Below, piece after piece: positions 23,506 to 32,702 of a stretch of 64,000 nt of DNA; within the stretch, counting starts at the first letter, position 1, and each line of letters opens with the position of its first letter. The notes below the pieces were generated by a model. It had not been told where the DNA came from, searched no databases, and saw only the letters and a list, made by a program, of their open reading frames with translations. Source of the DNA: Candidatus Rokuibacteriota bacterium (GTDB lineage Bacteria; Methylomirabilota; Methylomirabilia; Rokubacteriales; CSP1-6); NCBI GenBank assembly GCA_003220535.1, contig QHSU01000088.1, positions 1 through 64,000 of the forward strand. The letters run 5' to 3'. A program made the position numbers and the translations under genes.

Positions 23506-24972
23506 TCACGCCCCTTGGGACGCCGGCAGAACGACCGTCACGCGCGTACCCAGCGCCGGCGCGCTGTCGACGCGGACGGCGCCGCCGTGGGCTTCGACGA
23601 GCGCTTTGACGACGGTCAGCCCGATGCCCGTGCCGCGCGCCGCATCCACCGCGTCCGGCACGCGATAGTAAGGCTCGAAGATCCGACTCAGCGCCTCTGC
23701 GGGAATGCCGCGCCCGGAGTCGGCGACCTCGATCGCGACGGCGCCGCCGAGCGCGCGCGCTTTCACCCGCACCACGCTGCCGATCGGCGAGTACTTGATC
23801 GCGTTCGAGATCAGGTTCGTCAGGACGCGCTCGAGTGCATCGGGATCGGCGGCCACCTTCGGCAGTGACGGCTCGCACTCGATCGCGATCGGGTGCGTCG
23901 CGGTCCCCTGACGCAAGACATCGACCGTGGCCGCGATAGTCGGCTCGACCGCGAGGGGCACGCGACACAGCGCGGGCTCGAGGCCTCGCTCGATCCGCGA
24001 GAGGTCGAGCAGATCGCTGACGATCCGGCCCAGACGCTTGGACTCTCGGCGCATGACTCCGGCGAGTCGACTCACCTCCTCTGGAGGCAGGCGCCGGAGC
24101 GCCAGGAGCTCGCTGAAGCCCTGCAGCGCCGTCAGCGGCGTGCGCAGCTCGTGCGATGCGATCGCCACGAACGCCGACTTCGCCCGATCGAGCTCCTCGA
24201 GCTCTCGCCTCGCCACCGAGATCTTCTCGGCTAGCTCCGCGGCGAACTGCCGCTGCCGGGACGCGAGACGCGCGTTCTCCAGGGCCAGGCCCACGTGGGC
24301 GCCGAGCGCCTCGAGCGCCGCGCGTTCTTCCGCGGCGATCTCGCCCTTCCGCTCGACCGCCAGCACGCCGATCGCTCGCCCTCCCGACACGAGCGGCGTC
24401 GCGAACGCTCGACGGGACCGACAGCCGCCGCCGGCATCGCCGACGAACGCCGCGGCGCCCTCGTCGAGGACTCTGGCGACGAGCGAGCCGGGCGCGACCC
24501 GGTCGCCGCCGGCGACCACCAGCCGATCGCCATCACGCGCGACCAGGGCCAGGTCGTCCATCCGCAGTCGAGGGACGAGCGCGGTCCGTACCCGAACGAG
24601 TGCGACGTCGAGCGCCGCCGCGTCCGCCAGCGTTCGCTGGATGGCCACCAGGATCTCGTACCGACGGCGATGGCGGCCGGCGCGCGTCCGCAGCGCACCG
24701 CTCAGGACACCGACGAGGGCCAGCACCGCGAAGGTCATCAGTCCTTCCGAGGCCTCGCTGGTGAGGCCGGATCGCTCGATCTCGGGGAGCACGAAGGGCG
24801 CGCTCAGCAGCACCGCGGCCGCCGCCGCAATCGTGCCGCCCAAAGCGCCAAACCGCAGCGCGGCCACGACGACGGGTACCAGGTAGGCGTGCCGAAAGAG
24901 CGAAGCCGGGCCGGCTCCGTCGAGCGCGAGCAACGCGGTGACGGCCGCCAGCAGGGCCGCGACGAGGGTCAT
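23506..24972 (-). CDS. Membrane sensor histidine kinase with GAF domain
   Basis: 488 aa from an ATG that overlaps the CPBP-like stop (ATGA). Residues 1-~95 hold 3-4 membrane segments and ~110-235 a GAF domain. A short coiled coil follows, then the HisKA dimerisation domain with the phospho-acceptor His274 in IASHELRTPLTAL. The HATPase carries N-box NLISNAIKYS, G1 DSGRGIP and G2 GTGIGLTVV. It autophosphorylates and probably donates to the receiver at 26457, three genes upstream. Confidence 0.93.
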   Translation of the reverse strand: MTLVAALLAAVTALLALDGAGPASLFRHAYLVPVVVAALRFGALGGTIAAAAAVLLSAPFVLPEIERSGLTSEASEGLMTFAVLALVGVLSGALRTRAGRHRRRYEILVAIQRTLADAAALDVALVRVRTALVPRLRMDDLALVARDGDRLVVAGGDRVAPGSLVARVLDEGAAAFVGDAGGGCRSRRAFATPLVSGGRAIGVLAVERKGEIAAEERAALEALGAHVGLALENARLASRQRQFAAELAEKISVARRELEELDRAKSAFVAIASHELRTPLTALQGFSELLALRRLPPEEVSRLAGVMRRESKRLGRIVSDLLDLSRIERGLEPALCRVPLAVEPTIAATVDVLRQGTATHPIAIECEPSLPKVAADPDALERVLTNLISNAIKYSPIGSVVRVKARALGGAVAIEVADSGRGIPAEALSRIFEPYYRVPDAVDAARGTGIGLTVVKALVEAHGGAVRVDSAPALGTRVTVVLPASQGA

Positions 24973-25775
24973 CCGGAGCCGAGCGTTCGATACGCCGCGA
25001 AGAAGACCAGCGCGCTGAGGAGTCCGGGCACCAGGCTCTGTGACCACCAGAGGAGCCAGCAGTTGATTGCGCCGAGCAGCACCAGATAGAAGACGGCCCC
25101 GACCACGAGCTCGCTGCTCTTCGGCAGGAGCGGATCGACGAGATAGCGAAGCACGTACGCGGCCGTCGAGAGCGCCGCCGCGGTGGCCGCGGGCCAGCGC
25201 CGCTGGGCGCGGGTGAAGAGTGCGCCGCGGAAGAAGCATTCGGCCGCCAGGACGTTGGCGCCGAGGTCGTAGGCCACGGCGGCGAGCACCTCCGACAGGC
25301 GGTCGACGCGCACGTGGACACCGAGGGTTCGCGAGACCGAGACCAGCAGATGACACGCGAGGAAGGCGCCGACGAGCGCGCCAGTCAGCGCACCGCGCAG
25401 CGGCACCGGGCCCCCGAGACCGAGCCCGGTGAGTCGCCCGCGGCCCGCGAGCCAGGCGATCCAGAGAGCCGGACCAAGATACGCCAGCGCCCCGAGCCCG
25501 CCGAGGCCGGAGGCCAGCGCGGCCAGCCCGAGGAGCCCGACGACGACGACGCCGGACGCGGAGTGTACGTGCGCCCACGCCAGCGCGGTGGCCAGGAGCG
25601 CGCCGTGGCCCGCCGTCACGCCGGCGACGTGCACGGCGGACGGCGGGAGAACCGCGAGCGCCACCAGCGTCCCCGTCGTCGCGACGCCGAGCGCCAGGGT
25701 GGCGAGCAACGCCAGCGGCGTGTCGGCGACCAGTCGGTCAGCTCGAGGCGCGCAAGGCTGATCGAGCGCCCACAT
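24969..25775 (-). CDS. CPBP-like intramembrane protein, apparently catalytically degenerate
   Basis: 268 aa, about eight membrane segments. Residues 170-190 (NVLAAECFFRGALFTRA) match the CPBP (Abi/Rce1-type) first motif EExxxR, except that the first Glu is Ala178; Glu179 and Arg183 remain. The usual FxxxH motif is not evident (ALSTAAYVLRYL). It may therefore be a non-proteolytic relative. The start overlaps HD-GYP by 38 bp; a later start is possible. Its place inside a signalling operon suggests a sensing or scaffold role. Confidence 0.65.
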   Translation of the reverse strand: MWALDQPCAPRADRLVADTPLALLATLALGVATTGTLVALAVLPPSAVHVAGVTAGHGALLATALAWAHVHSASGVVVVGLLGLAALASGLGGLGALAYLGPALWIAWLAGRGRLTGLGLGGPVPLRGALTGALVGAFLACHLLVSVSRTLGVHVRVDRLSEVLAAVAYDLGANVLAAECFFRGALFTRAQRRWPAATAAALSTAAYVLRYLVDPLLPKSSELVVGAVFYLVLLGAINCWLLWWSQSLVPGLLSALVFFAAYRTLGSG

Positions 25776-26472
25776 CGGGGTTCGCCGTCGAGAGTGTCTG
25801 GATCAGGCAGATGAAAGCAGCGACCGAGTCCTCGTCGAGGGTGCGGCCCGCGGCGTCTGTCAGGTGCTCGAGCGCCGTCGCGTGGGACAGGGCCACGCGG
25901 TAGGGCCGGTTCGACGTCAGGGCGTCGTACACGTCGGCGACGGCGATGATGCGGGCTCCGACAGGGATCTCGTCCCCCGCGAGCCCGTCCGGGTAGCCCG
26001 AGCCGTCCCAGCGCTCGTGGTGATGGCGGATCATCAGCGCGCCCCCCACGAAGAAGTCGAACGGCGCGACGATCTGCGCGCCGATCAGCGGATGGTTCCG
26101 CATGACCGACCATTCCTCGGCATCGAGCGGGCCCGGCTTGCGCAGCACCGCCTCCGGGATGCCGATCTTACCGATGTCGTGGAGGAGGCCGGCCTGACCG
26201 ATCATGTCGACCTCGCCGGGCGGCCGGCCGAGTGCCGCGGCGACGCCCCGGCTCCATGCGCCGACCCGCTCTGAGTGCCCTCGCGTGTAGGCGTCCTTCG
26301 CTTCCAGCGCGTTGGCCAGGCCGAGGAGCGACTGATAGATGGCGCGCTGCACCTGCTGGTAGAGCCGCCGGACGTCCTCGGCGTAGCGCAGCGTTTGCTG
26401 ATACGCGGCGTTCAGCCGCCGATAGGCGACCGTCAGATCGTCGCCGGGGGCGGCGCCTACTCGCGCTGCCAT
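25738..26472 (-). CDS. HD-GYP domain phosphodiesterase
   Basis: 244 aa. A helical N-terminus (~1-50) precedes the HD-GYP fold. Metal and catalytic motifs are complete: YTRGHSERV, LLHDIGKIGIP (HD), MRNHPLIG, RHHHERWDGSGYPDGL (HH and GYP) and IAVADVYDALTSNRPYR. It should hydrolyse cyclic-di-GMP (or related dinucleotides) to pGpG/GMP. It overlaps the receiver gene by 16 bp, so the receiver probably regulates it in trans. Confidence 0.93.
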   Translation of the reverse strand: MAARVGAAPGDDLTVAYRRLNAAYQQTLRYAEDVRRLYQQVQRAIYQSLLGLANALEAKDAYTRGHSERVGAWSRGVAAALGRPPGEVDMIGQAGLLHDIGKIGIPEAVLRKPGPLDAEEWSVMRNHPLIGAQIVAPFDFFVGGALMIRHHHERWDGSGYPDGLAGDEIPVGARIIAVADVYDALTSNRPYRVALSHATALEHLTDAAGRTLDEDSVAAFICLIQTLSTANPDVGARSALRASS

Positions 26473-26843
26473 ACGGACGCGTGCGGCGCGACGCTCTCGA
26501 CGAGCGAGAGCAGGCGGACGGGCGAAAAGGGTTTCGTCAGATAGTGATTCGCGCCGGCGGCGAGGCCGCGCGCCACGTCGGCTTCTTGGGCCGCGGCGGT
26601 CAGCATCACGATCTTGGTCTCGGCGAACCGCCGGTCACTTCGCAGCCGGGCGCAGACTTCGAATCCGCTGATGTCGGGCAGCTGAACGTCGAGAAAGATC
26701 AGATCGGGTCGTCGGGCCTCGGCCTGCGCGAGCGCCGTCTCGCCGTCGATCGCGTCGATCACGTCGATCCGATCATCTTCGAGCGTCAGTCGGACGAGGT
26801 CGATCACGTGCGGCTCATCGTCTGCGATCAGGATCGTCAGCAT
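26457..26843 (-). CDS. Single-domain response regulator (receiver)
   Basis: 128 aa from the ATG at 26843. Receiver residues: acidic pair in ADDE (8-9), phospho-acceptor Asp52 in IFLDVQLPDISG, Thr in VMLTAAA, Lys104 in LTKPFSP. There is no output domain, so it acts by protein contact. It is the first gene of the four-gene run receiver / HD-GYP / CPBP-like / kinase. Confidence 0.93.
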   Translation of the reverse strand: MLTILIADDEPHVIDLVRLTLEDDRIDVIDAIDGETALAQAEARRPDLIFLDVQLPDISGFEVCARLRSDRRFAETKIVMLTAAAQEADVARGLAAGANHYLTKPFSPVRLLSLVESVAPHASVWQRE

Positions 26844-26972
26844 GGCCGCTCTTGGGGGCAAGCGCGATGCCACACCGCTCGCGCGTGATGACGCGGACTT
26901 GCTGCGGGAGCCGGCGCGCGGCTGCCCGGCGAGGTGGGCGGTGTGCCCGCTCCGCCAGGCAGTCGGCGGCCG

Positions 26973-27770
26973 CTACTTCACCTCGACGGTCCCCTTCATG
27001 TTGGGATGGAGTCCGCAGGTGTAGTCGTAGACGCCCGGGGCCGCGAACGCCTGGGTGTGGCTCTGACCCTTGAGGAGCACAAGGGACCGCTCCTGGCTCT
27101 GGGCGAGCGTGATCTGGTGCGGCGAGTCGTCACCATTGGTCCACGTCACGTACTGCCCGGGACCGATCGTCAGCTTGCCCGGCCCGAAGGCGAATCCAGA
27201 AATGCCCACGTCATTGGGGCTCGCCTTCATCGCGATGGGGCCGCCCGGCGCCTGGCCAGCGAGCCGGGCCGACGAGATCACGAAGTCCTGCTTCGCGTGC
27301 GGCTTGTGGCACTGGAAGCAGGCCTTGTAGTTCGCCTTGTCGTTGAACTTCTGATCCGCCGTGAACGCCGAGTACTCCCATTCGCCGTTCCGGATGTCGT
27401 CCGGATACTCCGTCCCCCAGCCCACCCGCTTTTCCATGACCGTGATGCCCACGAGGTCGCCCTTGACGAACCGGCCATTGGCGTCCTTCACGGGGTTGCC
27501 GGCCGCGTCAACCTGGGCCTTGTACTGCACCAGCGTCAGGACGGCGCCGCTCGGGATCGGCTTGCCACTCCTCGCCGCCTCGACCGCTTCGCGCGTGCCG
27601 TAGAGCTCGCGGTACTGCTTGTTGTCGTAGCGGTCGACCGTGGCGTAGAGGACGTGGTCTTTATAGTTCGCCGGGAACGCGATCTTCTCGGGCCCGGCGC
27701 TTCCGGGCACTGCGGCCAGGACGACGGAGAGCGAGATCAGCACCAGGGCGATGGGCCCGCCATTCCTCAT
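26973..27770 (-). CDS. Exported cytochrome P460-like/cupredoxin fusion protein
   Basis: 265 aa. Residues 1-25 are a signal peptide. Residues ~30-165 follow the cytochrome P460 family (YKDHVLYATVDRYDNKQYRE, then C151-x-x-C154-H155 for c-type heme). Residues ~190-265 form a cupredoxin with type 1 copper ligands His218, Cys252, His255 and Met258 (SPHQIT, YTCGLHPNMKG). A heme domain and a blue-copper domain in one chain suggests intramolecular electron transfer in the periplasm. P460 enzymes oxidise hydroxylamine or reduce NO stress, but the Lys cross-link and activity cannot be confirmed here. Single-gene unit. Confidence 0.85.
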   Translation of the reverse strand: MRNGGPIALVLISLSVVLAAVPGSAGPEKIAFPANYKDHVLYATVDRYDNKQYRELYGTREAVEAARSGKPIPSGAVLTLVQYKAQVDAAGNPVKDANGRFVKGDLVGITVMEKRVGWGTEYPDDIRNGEWEYSAFTADQKFNDKANYKACFQCHKPHAKQDFVISSARLAGQAPGGPIAMKASPNDVGISGFAFGPGKLTIGPGQYVTWTNGDDSPHQITLAQSQERSLVLLKGQSHTQAFAAPGVYDYTCGLHPNMKGTVEVK

Positions 27771-27839
27771 AGCGCCTCCTGTATGGGGAGAGAATTGCGG
27801 CAGTCTATCAGACCTACGTCGGCGAGCCCGGATCAGACT

Positions 27840-28250
27840 CTAGTGGCTACGACCAGCGGTCTGAAGGCGCGTGAGGGCGCGCGCCAGGGCCGCGGTCGCC
27901 CGCGAGTAGTCGACTTCCTCGTCGCTCCTGCCCGACAGCCGGCGCTCGGCGCGCTCGCGGGCGCGCTCGGCGCGGGCGCGGTCGATCTCGTCGGGGCGCT
28001 CCGCGCAGTCGGCGAGCACGATCACTTTGTCGTCCCGCACTTCGGCGAAGCCACCCGACACCGCCAGGTAGTACTCGTCGCGTCCGATCCGATACGTGAG
28101 CTCGCCGATCCCGAGCGTCGTCAGAAAGGGGGCGTGCCCGGGCAGGACACCGAAGTATCCCTGGCTGCCGGGAATGACGATCTCGTCGACCGTCTCGGCC
28201 ACGACCAGCCGCATCGGCGTGGCGATCTCGAGCGTGAGGCGGTCGGCCAC
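27840..28250 (-). CDS. atpC: ATP synthase epsilon subunit
   Basis: 136 aa. N-terminal beta sandwich (LTLEIATPMRLVVAETVDEI, GYFGVLPGHAPFLT) and C-terminal helical pair (ARERAERRLSGR). It regulates F1 rotation. It lies 1 bp after atpD and is last in the operon. Confidence 0.96.
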   Translation of the reverse strand: MADRLTLEIATPMRLVVAETVDEIVIPGSQGYFGVLPGHAPFLTTLGIGELTYRIGRDEYYLAVSGGFAEVRDDKVIVLADCAERPDEIDRARAERARERAERRLSGRSDEEVDYSRATAALARALTRLQTAGRSH

Positions 28251-28251
28251 G

Positions 28252-29673
28252 CTAGCCGCTCGCCGCGAGCTTCTTCGCCTTGTCCCCCGCCTCGCCGATG
28301 TCGCCGACCATGTAGAACGCCTGCTCGGGCAGCTCGTCGTGCTTGCCGTCGACGACTTCCCGGAAGCTCTTGATGGTGTCCGCGAGCTTCACGTAGCGCC
28401 CCTGCGTGCCGGTGAAGGCCTCGGCGACGAACATCGGCTGGGAAAGGAACCGCTGGATCTTCCGGGCGCGGGCGACGATCAGCTTGTCCTCGTCGGACAG
28501 CTCCTCCATCCCGAGGATCGCGATGATGTCCTGGAGATCCTTGTAGCGCTGGAGGATCAGCTGCACGTCACGGGCCGTCCGGTAGTGTTCGGCGCCGAGG
28601 ACGTTGGGATCGAGGATCCGCGACGTGGAGGAGAGCGGGTCGACGGCCGGGTAGATCCCGAGCTCGGTGAGCGGGCGCGAGAGGACCGTGGTGGCGTCGA
28701 GATGCGCGAAGGCGGTGGCGGGCGCCGGGTCGGTGATGTCGTCGGCGGGCACATAGATCGCCTGCACCGACGTGACCGAACCCTTCTTCGTGGAGGTGAT
28801 GCGCTCTTGCAGCTGGCCCATTTCGGTGCCCAGCGTCGGCTGATAGCCGACCGCCGACGGCATGCGGCCCAGCAGCGCCGAGACTTCGGACCCGGCCTGC
28901 GTGAACCGGAAGATGTTGTCGATGAACAGCAGCACATCCTTCCCTTCCTCGTCGCGGAAGTACTCGGCGGCGGTGAGGCCGGTGAGGCCCACACGCAGTC
29001 GCGAGCCGGGCGGCTCGGTCATCTGACCGAAGATGAGCGCGGTCTTCTCGAGAACGCCCGACTCCTTCATCTCGTGGTAGAGGTCGTTACCTTCCCGGGT
29101 GCGCTCGCCGACGCCCGCGAAGACCGAGATCCCGCCGTGCTGCTTGGCGATGTTGTTGATCAGCTCCTGGATGAGCACCGTCTTGCCGACGCCCGCGCCT
29201 CCGAAGAGCCCCGTCTTGCCGCCCTTCGTGTATGGCTCCAGGAGGTCGACGACCTTGATCCCCGTCTCGAACATCTCGACCTTCGTCGATTGGTCTTCGA
29301 ATGGCGGGGCCGGGCGGTGGATCGGATACGTCTTCTTCGTGTGGATCGGGGCGCCCTTGTCCACCGGCTCACCGACGACGTTGAGGATCCGGCCGAGCGT
29401 CTCCGGCCCGACCGGAATCGAGATCGGCGCGCCGGTGTCGTTCACGGTCATCCCGCGCCTGAGGCCGTCGGTCGCGGCCATCGCGATCGTCCGCACCTGG
29501 CTCTCGCCCAGGTGCTGCGCCACCTCGAGCGTGAGCTTCTGCGAATACGAAAAGATATCCTTGTTCTCAACGCCCTCGACGAGGAGCGCGTTGTAGATGC
29601 CCGGCAGCCGGCCCGGCTCGAACTCCACGTCGACGACCGGCCCGATGACCTGCACGATCTTTCCCTTGCTCAT
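28252..29673 (-). CDS. atpD: ATP synthase F1 beta subunit (catalytic)
   Basis: 473 aa from the ATG at 29673, full length. P-loop GLFGGAGVGKTVLIQELI, catalytic GERTREGNDLYHEM and DELSEED-like C-terminal region (MEELSDEDKLIVARARKIQR). It synthesises ATP in the F1 head. The start overlaps the atpG stop by 4 bp. Confidence 0.98.
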   Translation of the reverse strand: MSKGKIVQVIGPVVDVEFEPGRLPGIYNALLVEGVENKDIFSYSQKLTLEVAQHLGESQVRTIAMAATDGLRRGMTVNDTGAPISIPVGPETLGRILNVVGEPVDKGAPIHTKKTYPIHRPAPPFEDQSTKVEMFETGIKVVDLLEPYTKGGKTGLFGGAGVGKTVLIQELINNIAKQHGGISVFAGVGERTREGNDLYHEMKESGVLEKTALIFGQMTEPPGSRLRVGLTGLTAAEYFRDEEGKDVLLFIDNIFRFTQAGSEVSALLGRMPSAVGYQPTLGTEMGQLQERITSTKKGSVTSVQAIYVPADDITDPAPATAFAHLDATTVLSRPLTELGIYPAVDPLSSTSRILDPNVLGAEHYRTARDVQLILQRYKDLQDIIAILGMEELSDEDKLIVARARKIQRFLSQPMFVAEAFTGTQGRYVKLADTIKSFREVVDGKHDELPEQAFYMVGDIGEAGDKAKKLAASG

Positions 29674-30551
29674 GCCTCCGCTCCTTGCTTGAGGGCCTCG
29701 GCGCCGCCGACGATGTCGAGCAGCTCCTTGGTGATCTTCTCCTGGCGTGCTTTGTTGAACTGGATCGTCAGCACGTCGATCATCTCTTTCGCGTTCTTCG
29801 TCGCGGCCTCCATCGCCGTCATGCGGGCACCGTACTCGCCCGCGAGCGACTCCAAGAGGGCGCGGAACACCTGGGTCCGCACGTGCCGCGGCAGCAGCTC
29901 GTCGAGGATCGCCTTCGGATTCGGTTCGTAGAGATAGTCGACGGCCGCCGCCGCCTCGCCCTCCGCCTTGCGCGGGATCGGCAGGAGCTGCTCGCGGACG
30001 GGGCGCTGGACGACGACCGATCGGAACTCGTTGTAGATCAGATGGACCTCGTCCACCTCGCCGTCGAGGTACTGCTGCATGAAATAGTCGGCGAGCTCGG
30101 ACGCGTGAGTGTAGGCCAGTCGGTCCCAGAAGCCGATCATGTCGCGCTTGATCGTCCACGGTCGCCGGCGGTAGAAATCGCGCGCCTTGCGACCGACCAC
30201 GACCAGCGTGACCTCCGCGGTGTTGGACTGACGCACGAACTCGAGCGCGCGTCGGATGACGTTGGAATTGAAGGCGCCCGCCAGTCCCTTGTCGGCCGTG
30301 ATGATCACGATCTGGCGGCGCGGCCCCTCGCGCTGCTCGAGGAGCGGATGCTGCGCCTCGTCGCTCCCCGCCGCGGCGCTCACCAGATTGCCGAGGAGCT
30401 CGCCCATCTTGCTCGCGTAGGGTCGCGCCGCGAGGATACGCTCCTGGGCGCGGCGCAGCTTCGCCGCGGCGACGAGCTTCATCGCGCGCGTGATCTTCTG
30501 CGTGGATTGGACGGAACGGATCCGCCGCTGGATGTCGCGAAGGGTCGCCAT
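29670..30551 (-). CDS. atpG: ATP synthase F1 gamma subunit (rotor shaft)
   Basis: 293 aa. The N-terminal helix TLRDIQRRIRSVQSTQKITR AMKLVA and the C-terminal helix EYGARMTAMEAATKNAKEMI are the two coiled-coil strands of the shaft; a Rossmann-like globular part lies between (IVIITADKGLAGAFNSNVIR). It sits 12 bp after atpA. Confidence 0.97.
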   Translation of the reverse strand: MATLRDIQRRIRSVQSTQKITRAMKLVAAAKLRRAQERILAARPYASKMGELLGNLVSAAAGSDEAQHPLLEQREGPRRQIVIITADKGLAGAFNSNVIRRALEFVRQSNTAEVTLVVVGRKARDFYRRRPWTIKRDMIGFWDRLAYTHASELADYFMQQYLDGEVDEVHLIYNEFRSVVVQRPVREQLLPIPRKAEGEAAAAVDYLYEPNPKAILDELLPRHVRTQVFRALLESLAGEYGARMTAMEAATKNAKEMIDVLTIQFNKARQEKITKELLDIVGGAEALKQGAEA

Positions 30552-30563
30552 GCGCGCGCGCCC

Positions 30564-32090
30564 TTACGCCGCCTTGATCCCCTTGGCGGCGACGAACTCC
30601 GTCTTGGCGTCGGTGACCGCCTTCGTCAGCGTGTCCCGCAGCGCGTCCGAGATCTCCTTCCGGTCGCGGATCTCGGTGAGGATCTGCGGGGTGCGCCGCT
30701 CGAGCCAGGCATAGAAGAAGGTCTCGAACTCGCGGACGGCGTCCACCGGCAGGTCGTCGAGGAGGCCCTGCGTACCCGCGTAGATGATGACGACCTGCTT
30801 CTCGGCGGGCAGCGGTTGGTACTGGCCCTGCTTGAGCAGCTCCACCATCCGTTGTCCGCGCGCGAGCTGCATCTGCGTCGCGCGGTCGAGGTCGGAGCCG
30901 AACTGGGCGAACGCGGCCAGCTCGCGGAACTGGGCGAGATCGAGCCGCAGCTTGCCGGCGACCTGGCGCATCGCCCGCACCTGTGCGGAGCCGCCCACCC
31001 GAGAGACCGACAGTCCCACGTTCACCGCCGGGCGGATACCGCCGTAGAAGAGGTCGGCCTCGAGATAGATCTGTCCGTCCGTGATCGAGATGACGTTGGT
31101 CGGGATGTAGGCGGACACGTCGCCGAGCTGGGTCTCGATGATCGGCAGCGCCGTCAGCGATCCGCCGCCGAGCTCGTCGTTGAGCTTCGCCGCGCGCTCC
31201 AGCAGTCGTGAGTGGAGATAGAAGACGTCGCCGGGGTACGCTTCACGCCCCGGCGGCCGCCGGAGCAGGAGCGACAGCTGCCGGTACGCAGTGGCGTGCT
31301 TCGAGAGGTCGTCGTAGATGCAGAGCGCGTGGCGCTTCGAGTCGCGGAAATACTCCCCCATCGTGACGCCGGTGTACGGGGCGATGTACTGCAGCGGCGC
31401 CGGCTCGGACGCCGACGCCACGACGACCGTCGTGTACTTCATCGCCCCGGCGTCCTCCAGGACCTTCACCACCTGCGCGATGGTCGAGAGCTTCTGGCCG
31501 ATCGCCACGTAGAAGCAGAACACGTCCTGGCCCTTCTGATTGATGATCGTGTCGACGCCGATCGCCGTCTTGCCCGTGCCCCGGTCGCCGATGATGAGCT
31601 CGCGCTGGCCGCGTCCGATCGGGATCATCGCATCGATCGCCTTGAGCCCGGTCTGAAGCGGCTCCTTCACCGAGCGACGGTCGACGACGCCCGGCGCGTA
31701 GCGCTCGATCGGCCGGGACTCCCTCGCGGTGATCGTCCCCTTGCCGTCCACCGGCTGACCGAGGGCATTCACCACGCGGCCGACGAGCGCCTCGCCGACG
31801 GGGACCTGGGCGATGCGGTTGGTCCGCTTGACGACGTCGCCCTCTTTGATGAGCTTGTCGTCGCCGAGGAGCACCGCGCCGACCTGGTCCTGTTCGAGGT
31901 TCAGGATCATGCCCACGACGTCCCCGGGGAACGCGAGCAACTCGCCCGCCATCGCGTTCTCGAGCCCATACACGCGCGCGATGCCGTCGCCGACCTCGAT
32001 GACGCGCCCGACCTCCTGGAGGTCGACCTCGCCCTCGTACCCCGCCAGCTGGCGCTTGATGATTTCGCTGATCTCTCCGGCCTTGATCAT
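30564..32090 (-). CDS. atpA: ATP synthase F1 alpha subunit
   Basis: 508 aa, starting at the ATG that gives IKAGEISEIIKRQLAGYEG; an in-frame extension to 32120 is unlikely. P-loop IIGDRGTGKTAIGVDTIINQ and the alpha signature PAVNVGLSVSRVGGSAQ are present. Non-catalytic nucleotide-binding subunit. 63 bp separate it from atpH. Confidence 0.97.
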   Translation of the reverse strand: MIKAGEISEIIKRQLAGYEGEVDLQEVGRVIEVGDGIARVYGLENAMAGELLAFPGDVVGMILNLEQDQVGAVLLGDDKLIKEGDVVKRTNRIAQVPVGEALVGRVVNALGQPVDGKGTITARESRPIERYAPGVVDRRSVKEPLQTGLKAIDAMIPIGRGQRELIIGDRGTGKTAIGVDTIINQKGQDVFCFYVAIGQKLSTIAQVVKVLEDAGAMKYTTVVVASASEPAPLQYIAPYTGVTMGEYFRDSKRHALCIYDDLSKHATAYRQLSLLLRRPPGREAYPGDVFYLHSRLLERAAKLNDELGGGSLTALPIIETQLGDVSAYIPTNVISITDGQIYLEADLFYGGIRPAVNVGLSVSRVGGSAQVRAMRQVAGKLRLDLAQFRELAAFAQFGSDLDRATQMQLARGQRMVELLKQGQYQPLPAEKQVVIIYAGTQGLLDDLPVDAVREFETFFYAWLERRTPQILTEIRDRKEISDALRDTLTKAVTDAKTEFVAAKGIKAA

Positions 32091-32153
32091 CGCTTTCTCC
32101 GTTGAACAGCGCATGGGCACCCGGGCTCTCGCCCGCCCATGCTCCGTCTCGTC

Positions 32154-32702
32154 CTATCCCTGCACGAGAAGGTGCCGCAGCCGCGCGAGCTGGCCGTCCA
32201 GGCTTCCGTCGACGAGCAGGCTGCCGACCTCGGCCACGAATCCGCCGAGCAGCTCCCGGTCGGCGACTTCCTCGAGCACCATCTTCTTGCCGCCCATAGC
32301 ACGACTCAGGCGGCTCGCCAACGTCGAGCGCTCGGCCTCGCTGAGCGGCACCACGGTGCGCACGCGCGCCCGGACGCGCCCCTCGGCTTCGTCGTGGAGC
32401 TCGCGATAGGCGGCGACGATCGTCTCCAGATGGTCGACGCGTCCCCGCGCCGCGACGAGGGCGAGAAAGTCCCGGGCGAGCGCCGAGACCTGGAGCCGGC
32501 TCGCGATCTCCGCCGCGGCGGTGCGCTTCACCGAGGACGCCACCCAGGGACGCGCGAAGAAGGCGCGCAGCTCGGCCTCGCCCCCGACCAGCGCCGCAAG
32601 AGTCTCGAGCTCACGCGCGATGGCGTCCACCTGGTTGCGCTCTCGGGCGAGCTCGAAGAGCGCCTTCGCGTACGACCGGCCGACCCGCGGCGAGGCCTTC
32701 AC
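32154..32702 (-). CDS. atpH: ATP synthase delta subunit
   Basis: 182 aa. N-terminal helical domain RVGRSYAKALFELARERNQV and C-terminal VADRELLGGFVAEVGSLLVD GS, the conserved stator-binding motif. It connects F1 to the b subunit. It starts directly at the atpF stop. Confidence 0.95.
   Translation of the reverse strand: MKASPRVGRSYAKALFELARERNQVDAIARELETLAALVGGEAELRAFFARPWVASSVKRTAAAEIASRLQVSALARDFLALVAARGRVDHLETIVAAYRELHDEAEGRVRARVRTVVPLSEAERSTLASRLSRAMGGKKMVLEEVADRELLGGFVAEVGSLLVDGSLDGQLARLRHLLVQG

Noticed and set aside
28252..30159. atpD extended by 162 codons upstream
   Set aside because: The extension overlaps atpG in another frame; ATG at 29673 gives the exact AtpD N-terminus.
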